Positions 1-5,185 of a stretch of 5,185 bases of DNA are shown here, piece by piece. Position numbers and translations under genes: made by a program. The notes under the pieces were generated by a model, which was given only the letters and a program-made list of their open reading frames with translations, did no database searches and was not told the origin of the DNA. Position 1 is the first letter of the stretch. Every line of letters begins with the position of its first letter. Source of the DNA: Chitinivibrionales bacterium (GTDB lineage Bacteria; Fibrobacterota; Chitinivibrionia; Chitinivibrionales; WJKA01); assembly GCA_014729375.1 (NCBI GenBank), contig WJKA01000613.1:1-5185 (forward strand). Direction: 5' to 3'.

Positions 1-1
1 A

Positions 2-577
2 CCAGGCAGTGAAATCGAATACGCGGATTTTTATACCGACTCGACGTATACAACTCCGGATACGCTGGGGTTTCGGGATATCGGTGCTCTGAATCATTAT
101 CCGAATGGGTCATCGCCGACTGGATCTCTAATGCCCGAGGCGCAGTTTGCCGACCTTTTTTCCAGTCTTGAAGCACGACTGCAGCTCTCCAATGTCTGGG
201 CATTGACCGCGACCTGCGGTGTGGGCACAACGCTGTATCCATGGCAATATCAGTGGGACAATGCCGGCGATCCTCCGGCCCTTCTTTTCTTTAACCGCTC
301 AGATGAAAAGGATTATATCATACAAACCGACACTGCCACCATTGCAGGATATGCAATCGAACAGCGCACATGGTCGGAATACAAGCGATTGAGTAAACGA
401 CGTATCGATGTACGCGGTGAACTCAGGCCGTGCATAATCGCAGACACCCGTTACTTCGGCCGGATTTGTCTCTGTGCATTTTTCGTTTACAATTACTCAA
501 CACTGGATGCCGATTCACCCTTTTCGTATGGATATCGAAAAATAGCCCCGAAAGCAACCTGGACTATCAAATTTTAG
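2..577 (+). CDS. C-terminal part of a beta-rich, possibly outer-membrane protein (5' truncated)
   Basis: The reading frame is open from base 2 to the TAG at 575-577, giving 191 residues with no start inside the window that looks real. The first ATG, at 131, lies mid-frame without a Shine-Dalgarno sequence, so the gene begins upstream. I do not recognise the family. The last ~110 residues alternate polar and hydrophobic or aromatic residues, as in amphipathic strands, for example TATIAGYAIEQRTW and ICLCAFFVYNYSTL. The protein ends in ATWTIKF, with a terminal Phe and hydrophobic residues at -2 and -4, which resembles the last strand of an outer-membrane barrel. The N-terminal visible part is rich in Thr, Ser, Asp and Tyr. 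A secreted beta-sandwich protein is an alternative. It ends 12 bases before the TPR lipoprotein gene, so it is probably in the same transcript. Coding status is fairly sure; the barrel assignment is a weak inference. Confidence 0.7.
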   Translation, partial: PGSEIEYADFYTDSTYTTPDTLGFRDIGALNHYPNGSSPTGSLMPEAQFADLFSSLEARLQLSNVWALTATCGVGTTLYPWQYQWDNAGDPPALLFFNRSDEKDYIIQTDTATIAGYAIEQRTWSEYKRLSKRRIDVRGELRPCIIADTRYFGRICLCAFFVYNYSTLDADSPFSYGYRKIAPKATWTIKF

Positions 578-578
578 C

Positions 579-582
579 AGGA
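579..582 (+). promoter_or_regulatory. Ribosome binding site of the TPR lipoprotein gene
   Basis: AGGA lies 7 bases before the ATG at 590, directly after the stop codon of the preceding gene. It supports this start over the in-frame ATG at 611, which has no comparable site. Confidence 0.7.
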
Positions 583-589
583 AAAATTC

Positions 590-1300
590 ATGCATAATAC
601 CCGAAAACATATGCAGTTACTTTGTGGTATCATATCAATGCTATTGTTGGCTCCTGGATGCGGCAACAGACTGCAGGAGAAAGGAGAGGCTTGTCTTGCC
701 CTGGGTGATTTTGAAAACAGCATTGTTTTTTTTCAGAAAGCTTTGAAAAAGAACCCGGAGTCGTTTCCGGTCAGATACGGCCTTGCCCGCGCGTTTCTTC
801 AACAGTGCATTTCTATGGAACTGGAGGGGAATGCCGCACCAGGGCACTGGCACCATGCCATGCGGCAATTTGAATACGCGCTGCGCCTTGATGCAACCGA
901 TTCGGTGCGGTTATCACTTGCCTTTGCACGCTATCGCTTTGCCGGTGCACTTGCGCAGGCCGGCGACTCGCTTCGTGCACTGGAAGTATGCATTGACGGT
1001 GCAAAGGAAAATCCACGAAACAGAGAGATTCTCAATTATGCCGGCATTTTAAGCTACCGCCTTGGATTTATCCGCCATGCACGCGATTTTTTTATACAAT
1101 CCACAGTGGCCGACAGCAGCGACCCGTCTGCATTCTTTAACCTGGGACTCGTGCAATGGCATGAAGGTGAAATATTATCGGCAAGGGAATCGTGGCTGAA
1201 AACACTGAAGCTTAATCCTGAAGATCCAAAGGTTATACGATGGCTCACTCGTGCAGACCTGGCCCTCAGGAAAGGAACGAACAATGCCTCTGATCGGTAA
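590..1300 (+). CDS. TPR-repeat lipoprotein
   Basis: This is a 236-residue protein. It begins with a basic n-region (RKH, residues 5-7) and a hydrophobic stretch (about 9-22), then LLLAPGC with Cys24 as the likely lipidated residue. The lipobox is imperfect, with Ala at -3 and Pro at -2, but Gly at -1 is typical. Residue +2 after the Cys is Gly rather than Asp, so under the enterobacterial rule it would go to the outer membrane; that rule may not hold here. The rest is almost all tetratricopeptide helices. I see about five repeats, near 29-62, 60-102 (with an insertion around 78-88), 111-144, 146-179 and 180-213. Recognisable cores include GDFENSIVFFQKAL and GEILSARESWLKTL. TPRs bind other proteins, so a scaffold or sensor partner for an envelope complex is likely; no enzymatic motif is seen. 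The gene overlaps the kinase start by 17 bases, which suggests linked function. Family-level call is confident; specific function is unknown. Confidence 0.88.
   Translation: MHNTRKHMQLLCGIISMLLLAPGCGNRLQEKGEACLALGDFENSIVFFQKALKKNPESFPVRYGLARAFLQQCISMELEGNAAPGHWHHAMRQFEYALRLDATDSVRLSLAFARYRFAGALAQAGDSLRALEVCIDGAKENPRNREILNYAGILSYRLGFIRHARDFFIQSTVADSSDPSAFFNLGLVQWHEGEILSARESWLKTLKLNPEDPKVIRWLTRADLALRKGTNNASDR
1273..1276 (+). promoter_or_regulatory. Ribosome binding site that fixes the kinase start
   Basis: AGGA, inside the purine-rich stretch AGGAAAGGA at 1268-1276, sits 7 bases before the ATG at 1284. It lies within the end of the TPR gene. It favours the ATG at 1284 over the GTG at 1251 in the same frame. 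Confidence 0.75.
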
Positions 1301-2696
1301 AGAATACACCGGGCTGCTGGAACTGGCCTCAGGAGGTGAGGGCGTTGTTTACCGCGCGTACCACGTATCACTGGATAGATATGTGGTGCTTAAAAAACAA
1401 AAACCCACAGAGAAAAAGAAAACAAAAGAACTCCTTGAACAGAGGTCCGCGCTCGCCGGTGGGACATCAGATTGTTTTCCCGCCCTGTATGATGTTTTTA
1501 CAGAAAGAAATGCTTTGTGGACAGTTCAGGAATGGATACGGGGAGTATCGCTGGCAACGCTTCCCGTGCACACCTTTCCAGAGTCGATTCGGACTGCAAC
1601 GATGGCACTTGTTGCAGAAAAGCTTCTATCCTGCCATGTGGCGGGCGTTTTCCACGGCGACCTCAAACCCTCGAATATTCTTGTCACCTGTGACGGTGCA
1701 TGCAGGCTTATCGATCCCGGTGCTCCCGGCTCTTCTCCCGTGTATCGCATCGCAGCAGGAACTATGATCGTAACACCACTTTATCGGGCTCCTGAAATAA
1801 CCGGCAATGAAAAAACTGCTTCAGCGCCGGCCGATATTTTTGCACTGGGAATCATCTTTTTTACTATATGGAGCGGCATTCGAATCGACAGAACGGCAGT
1901 GGAGTCCATGCAACTTCCCTGGCCCTCGCAATCACCGGAATGGTTGCGGCGACTCTGCGAAAAATGCCTGGATCCAAATCCGGAAAACCGTCCTTCGATA
2001 CAAAGCATCCAGCAGCGTATCGCTTGTGAAGGAAGCTTTTCTCACGCAGGCGACTACAAGACCCTTGCTGCAATAATTCAAACGCATTTTCGTTCATCTA
2101 TGGCCGGTTTGTGTACGCGCTCCGCAAAAAAATGCTCCTCCCGAAATCGCAGGGAGGCCTATTCACTTCTGTGCGAAGCCGTGGAATGGGACCCCGATTG
2201 CGCGGATGCGCTCCACGCGCTTGAAGAGTTTCCATCGCTGCCGGTGAATACCGGGTACGGCCGGAGAATGCTCTACGCGCTGCCGATACTGGTTTCCATT
2301 GTTGCGGCATTCTGGTTTTTAAGTCAATGGGCCGGGTTATTTTCACCGACCGCCATGACTATGCCCCGCGTTGTTCACGACAACCACCCGACATTTCTTG
2401 ACTCTCAGACCTTGAGCACACCGCGGGTGCGGGCACGAAAGAATCCGCCTTTTGAGAAATCTGCAGAAGTCAACAAGCCGGCCGGATACGTCGATTTTGT
2501 CAATATCCCGGAATCGGCGGAGCTGTATATCAACAACAAAGCAATTTTCCGTACAGATACCGGAATAACACTACCGCCGGGTAAACACTACTGGACGCTC
2601 AGGATAAAAAACAGCGTGCTTCTGGAAGAGCCGCTAACGATTCTTCCTTTCGAGCGCAGAGTAATAGATTTACAGAAACGAAGGATCCATGAATGA
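1284..2696 (+). CDS. Membrane Ser/Thr protein kinase with C-terminal PEGA domain
   Basis: This is a 470-residue Hanks-type (eukaryotic-like) kinase. The domain spans about residues 8-250: glycine loop ASGGEGVVY (15-23), ATP-contacting Lys37 in VVLK, probable helix-C Glu52, catalytic loop HGDLKPSN (Asp126, Lys128, Asn131), Mg-binding Asp144 in DPG, APE ending at Glu171, Asp184 in the DIFALG segment and Arg236 in ENRPS. The core catalytic residues are thus present. Three motifs deviate: Ala15 replaces the first loop glycine, HGD replaces HRD (a non-RD kinase) and DPG replaces DFG. Residues ~285-315 look like a TPR-type helix pair. A single transmembrane helix covers about 329-353, after Arg327-Arg328. 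A linker (354-400) leads to a PEGA domain (about 401-464, with GYVDFVNIP and LPPGKHYWTL) that should lie in the periplasm. PEGA is an envelope-associated module of unclear ligand. The coding region overlaps the TPR gene by 17 bases and the activator gene by 4. Phosphorylation of the adjacent FHA activator, or of its own residues, is inferred. Kinase family is sure; activity is uncertain. Confidence 0.92.
   Translation: MPLIGKEYTGLLELASGGEGVVYRAYHVSLDRYVVLKKQKPTEKKKTKELLEQRSALAGGTSDCFPALYDVFTERNALWTVQEWIRGVSLATLPVHTFPESIRTATMALVAEKLLSCHVAGVFHGDLKPSNILVTCDGACRLIDPGAPGSSPVYRIAAGTMIVTPLYRAPEITGNEKTASAPADIFALGIIFFTIWSGIRIDRTAVESMQLPWPSQSPEWLRRLCEKCLDPNPENRPSIQSIQQRIACEGSFSHAGDYKTLAAIIQTHFRSSMAGLCTRSAKKCSSRNRREAYSLLCEAVEWDPDCADALHALEEFPSLPVNTGYGRRMLYALPILVSIVAAFWFLSQWAGLFSPTAMTMPRVVHDNHPTFLDSQTLSTPRVRARKNPPFEKSAEVNKPAGYVDFVNIPESAELYINNKAIFRTDTGITLPPGKHYWTLRIKNSVLLEEPLTILPFERRVIDLQKRRIHE
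2681..2685 (+). promoter_or_regulatory. Ribosome binding site of the sigma54 activator gene
   Basis: AAGGA lies 7 bases before the ATG at 2693, within the last codons of the kinase gene. With the ATGA stop/start overlap at 2693-2696 it indicates translational coupling of kinase and activator. Confidence 0.75.
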
Positions 2697-4573
2697 ACGA
2701 TACCGATACAAAGGCCCCGAACATTTCGATTGAAACGCCGGGAAACGACCGCCGCGTCGTGTCTCTTTCCAAGCGGGTAACCACCATTGGATCCCGCATA
2801 TCCTCACATATCAGGCTCCCCGGCAGGGAAATTCTTCCCGATCATGCCTGCATATTATACAAATTAGGACGCTATCAACTTAAAAACCTGACCGGTCGTG
2901 ATTCGATAACGCTGAACAAAAAACCTGTTATTTCCCATGCCGTGCTGGCCGACGGCGATTCATTGCGGATCGGCAACAGCGTCTTACGTTTTAACGCTTC
3001 CATTGAACCGAATGCAGCAGACAGGAGTAATTCTGGTACCAACAGCAACGATTCTTCAGAACTGCAGCGCCTGTTTTCATCAGTAGTCGACGTGTTTTCC
3101 GAACTGCTTTCGGAAAACGATCACGAGCGGGTCGCCGGCAAGCTGGTCAGGATACTAGCTGCTATGATGCGATGTGACGGGGTTCGCCTTATGCGCAAGA
3201 ACCCCCACGATGGTTCCACAAACGCTATGTGTGTTTTTCCTCCCGGAGCACCGCCGGATCGTTTCAGCATAACCGCCCTGAATATGGCTGAAAAACAAAT
3301 GCATACTGTTCTCGTTTCGGATATTGATCCAGGCACGCAAATGCCGGTTGAAGAAAGCATGGCGATCAAGGATATCCGCTCGATTCTTTGCGCACCGCTG
3401 CAGAACGAAAACGACGGCGCGCCCGGTTTTCTATACCTTGACAGGCTCAGAGGGCATGAACCGTTCAACGACCGCGACCGGGAAGTGTTCGAAAAGTTGC
3501 GGCGACTGTTTTCAAGTTTGCTGATTAACGCTGCCCGAAAGCAGAACCAGGCCCGTTCTATTTGTCAACTTCAGGAACAATCTCTTGCGCATGAGCGGGA
3601 TGGCCTGGTATATCAAAGCCAGAGCATGCGAGCAGTACATATCCAGGCGCTCCAGGTTGCCGAGCGCAATGTGCCGGTTATGGTGTGTGGAGAAACCGGC
3701 ACGGGCAAAGAAATCCTCGCCCGCCTGATACACCGCAAAAGCCGGCGGCATACAAACCCTTTTATCGCGGTCAACTGCGGTGCGATCCCCGGCGAGCTGA
3801 TGGAGAGTGAATTCTTCGGGCATGTCAAAGGCTCGTTTACCGGCGCACAGAACGACAAACCGGGACTGTTGCAGAGTGCGAACAAGGGAACCCTTTTCCT
3901 TGATGAAATCAGTGAGATGCCACAATGTTTGCAGGTAAAACTTCTTCGGGCCATACAGGAGCGTGAAGTTGTCCCGGTCGGGGCTTCAACACCGGTTCCG
4001 GTCGATATCCGCATTATCGCCGCATCAAATGTCAACCTGGAAAAGCGCGTTGAAGAAGGGCGTTTCCGCAGAGACCTTTACTTCCGCTTGAATGTTATCA
4101 CGCTGGATTTACCGCCGCTGCGTAATCGAGACCGGGATGTATTGCTGCTGGCAGGACATTTTATAACCCTGTATGCACAGCAATACGGTATGCAGGTTAA
4201 ATCGTTTTCCCGTGCGGCCGAAAAGGCCATTCTTGCTTATTCCTGGCCCGGAAATGTACGCGAACTGCAAAATTGCATGCAGCGGGTCTCGGTTCTCTGT
4301 TCTTCAACGGTAATAGCTCTGGAAGATCTGGCGCTGCCGGACGCTCCAGGTTACAGCGACCATTGCGAAACCATGAAACAGGCCCGGGAACAGGCTGAGC
4401 GGCAAGTCATTCATCAGGCGCTGAAAAAAGCCGGGGGTAATATCTGCCTTGCAGCGCAAATACTGGACATTGACCGCACAGTGCTGACTCGACTGCTGCA
4501 GAAACTGAATATTTCGGCACAGGAATATAAGCGGATCGAGCGAGAACATACGGAAAATCCATCAGAAAAATGA
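2693..4573 (+). CDS. FHA-GAF-AAA+-Fis sigma54-dependent transcriptional activator
   Basis: This is a 626-residue bacterial enhancer-binding protein, which uses ATP hydrolysis to remodel sigma54-RNA polymerase. An FHA domain (about 10-102) shows TTIGSR (30-35), His51, Asn75 and ADGDSLRIG (86-94), but lacks the usual Ser at His-3 (Leu48) and the usual S-x-N-G turn (Gly68, Asp70, Ser71). A Ser/Asn-rich linker (103-122) leads to a GAF-type sensory domain (about 124-281, with GFLYLDR at 245-251). A probable signalling helix (about 281-303) follows. The AAA+ domain (about 305-535) has Walker A GETGTGKE (333-340), the sigma54-contact loop as GSFTGA (380-385), Walker B GTLFLDEI (399-406) and arginine-finger candidates Arg459 and Arg465 in FRRDLYFRL. 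A Fis-type helix-turn-helix lies at about 567-607 (GGNICLAAQIL...VLTRLL). There is no response-regulator receiver domain, so a two-component input is unlikely. The FHA domain and the coupled upstream kinase suggest Ser/Thr phosphorylation as input, and GAF may add a small-molecule signal. Target promoters are not known. All ATPase motifs are intact, so an active protein is expected. Confidence 0.95.
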   Translation: MNDTDTKAPNISIETPGNDRRVVSLSKRVTTIGSRISSHIRLPGREILPDHACILYKLGRYQLKNLTGRDSITLNKKPVISHAVLADGDSLRIGNSVLRFNASIEPNAADRSNSGTNSNDSSELQRLFSSVVDVFSELLSENDHERVAGKLVRILAAMMRCDGVRLMRKNPHDGSTNAMCVFPPGAPPDRFSITALNMAEKQMHTVLVSDIDPGTQMPVEESMAIKDIRSILCAPLQNENDGAPGFLYLDRLRGHEPFNDRDREVFEKLRRLFSSLLINAARKQNQARSICQLQEQSLAHERDGLVYQSQSMRAVHIQALQVAERNVPVMVCGETGTGKEILARLIHRKSRRHTNPFIAVNCGAIPGELMESEFFGHVKGSFTGAQNDKPGLLQSANKGTLFLDEISEMPQCLQVKLLRAIQEREVVPVGASTPVPVDIRIIAASNVNLEKRVEEGRFRRDLYFRLNVITLDLPPLRNRDRDVLLLAGHFITLYAQQYGMQVKSFSRAAEKAILAYSWPGNVRELQNCMQRVSVLCSSTVIALEDLALPDAPGYSDHCETMKQAREQAERQVIHQALKKAGGNICLAAQILDIDRTVLTRLLQKLNISAQEYKRIEREHTENPSEK

Positions 4574-4613
4574 AAAAAAATCACTTCAAAACATAGAAAC
4601 AAAGTGAAAAAGA

Positions 4614-4618
4614 GAGGG
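4614..4618 (+). promoter_or_regulatory. Ribosome binding site of the downstream exported-protein gene
   Basis: GAGGG lies 7 bases before the ATG at 4626, in the otherwise A-rich 52-base gap (4574-4625). I see no clear promoter or terminator in this gap, so read-through from the activator gene is likely. Confidence 0.65.
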
Positions 4619-4625
4619 TGTCACA

Positions 4626-5185
4626 ATGAGCATTACCCGCTGTCTACACTTTATAGCAATCGCAATACTTCCATGCGCGGCATTGCAATTAATTGAAGAT
4701 CCGGTAATCGGTTTTACAGCGCAAATACCCGATACGTGGACAAGCAAAACAGTCAAAGAAAATCACCATACTTTTCGCGATACGAGCGGCGTATGCCATG
4801 CAATAATCGGGATTATACGGCATTCGATCAATCGTTCAAAATATGACGCGCAAGGCTGGTGTAGAGACATGAGTTTTTCATACCACCTCATGGTTGAATC
4901 TAATCCGGTTTATGGCATTGTTCATATGAAAAAGGAAACAGTTATCGACAGCCTATTTGCGATTAAAATCAATGCATCATACAGCGATACAGCACTTAAT
5001 ATCTGGTCTGAGCATGTCCGTTTCACCAGCATAGATTCCAGGGGATATGAATTGTATGCACTAGCCGATACAGCGGATATGCAGGCCCATTTTGATTTCT
5101 ACACCGCAATTCTGGATAATGTTCATATTATGAAAGCATTGAATGCGAAAGACACGTCGGCAATTATGCAAGGAATGTACACAAT
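4626..5185 (+). CDS. Exported small protein, possibly PsbP-like (3' truncated)
   Basis: The frame runs open from the ATG at 4626 to the right edge, giving 186 complete codons with no stop, so the C-terminus is missing. Residues 1-20 form a likely Sec signal peptide: Arg5, then a hydrophobic stretch (about 7-16), then PCAALQ, with cleavage probably after Ala19. Cys17 follows Pro, which makes a poor lipobox, so a lipoprotein is less likely. The mature start DPVIGFTAQIPDTW resembles the opening strand and 'P-x-x-W' of PsbP-like or related small periplasmic domains. The later segment FDFYTAILDNVHIM resembles the C-terminal helix of such folds, where a peptide's fit error ends in an 'F...il.s' helix. 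This match is by eye only. The role is unknown. It lies 52 bases after the activator gene on the same strand, so it may be co-transcribed and be an output or an envelope partner of the circuit. Being an actual gene is well supported; the fold is a tentative inference. Confidence 0.75.
   Translation, partial: MSITRCLHFIAIAILPCAALQLIEDPVIGFTAQIPDTWTSKTVKENHHTFRDTSGVCHAIIGIIRHSINRSKYDAQGWCRDMSFSYHLMVESNPVYGIVHMKKETVIDSLFAIKINASYSDTALNIWSEHVRFTSIDSRGYELYALADTADMQAHFDFYTAILDNVHIMKALNAKDTSAIMQGMYT

Noticed and set aside
611..613. Alternative ATG start of the TPR lipoprotein
   Set aside because: It has no ribosome binding site and would remove the basic residues of the signal peptide; the ATG at 590 has AGGA at 7-base spacing.
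1251..1283. Upstream GTG start that would add 11 residues to the kinase
   Set aside because: There is no Shine-Dalgarno sequence before it, while the ATG at 1284 has AGGA at 7-base spacing and gives a protein that begins just before the kinase fold.
1603..1616. TGGCACTTGTTGCA, which resembles a sigma54 promoter
   Set aside because: Only 8 bases separate the GG and GC elements where 10 are needed, and it lies inside the kinase coding region.
1336..1767. Plus-strand open frame of 143 codons in another frame
   Set aside because: It is wholly inside the kinase domain coding region, and its product is Arg/Trp/Phe-rich with no recognisable motif.
3512..4035. Two overlapping minus-strand open frames of 137 and 140 codons
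   Set aside because: They lie opposite the conserved AAA+ domain of the activator, whose motifs are intact, and their products show no recognisable domain.
4581..4607. Inverted repeat TCACTT/AAGTGA in the gap after the activator gene
   Set aside because: The stem is only 6 AT-rich pairs around a 15-base loop with no following T-run, so it is neither a good terminator nor a convincing operator.

Overview
The window reads as part of a single plus-strand gene cluster from a Gram-negative bacterium. An outer membrane is suggested by a lipoprotein signal peptide, a kinase with a probable periplasmic PEGA domain, and an upstream protein ending in a barrel-like strand with a terminal Phe. A membrane Ser/Thr kinase next to an FHA-GAF-sigma54 activator, with medium GC, fits lineages rich in such signalling, such as Fibrobacterota/Chitinivibrionia-like or Myxococcota-like bacteria. 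No marker gene is present, so this placement is tentative.

Layout: (1) 2-577 is the 3' end of a beta-rich protein, possibly an outer-membrane barrel, cut by the left edge. (2) 590-1300 encodes a TPR-repeat lipoprotein. (3) 1284-2696 encodes a Ser/Thr kinase with a kinase domain, a TPR-like linker, one transmembrane helix and a C-terminal PEGA domain. (4) 2693-4573 encodes a sigma54-dependent activator with FHA, GAF, AAA+ and Fis-type helix-turn-helix domains. (5) 4626-5185 is the 5' part of a small exported protein, possibly PsbP-like, cut by the right edge. All gaps are under 60 bases. The central genes are tightly coupled: a 12-base gap, then a 17-base overlap, then a 4-base ATGA overlap, with Shine-Dalgarno sequences 7 bases before each start.

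Inferred working model: the TPR lipoprotein and the PEGA domain sense or organise something in the envelope. The kinase carries the state to the cytoplasm, and the FHA-GAF activator turns it into sigma54-dependent transcription. Both signalling proteins depart from consensus. The kinase has HGD for HRD, DPG for DFG and Ala for the first glycine of the P-loop. The FHA domain lacks several usual phosphothreonine-contact residues. The pair may therefore use an altered phospho-signal or a partly non-catalytic coupling. The targets are unknown, and no convincing sigma54 promoter was seen by eye in this window.
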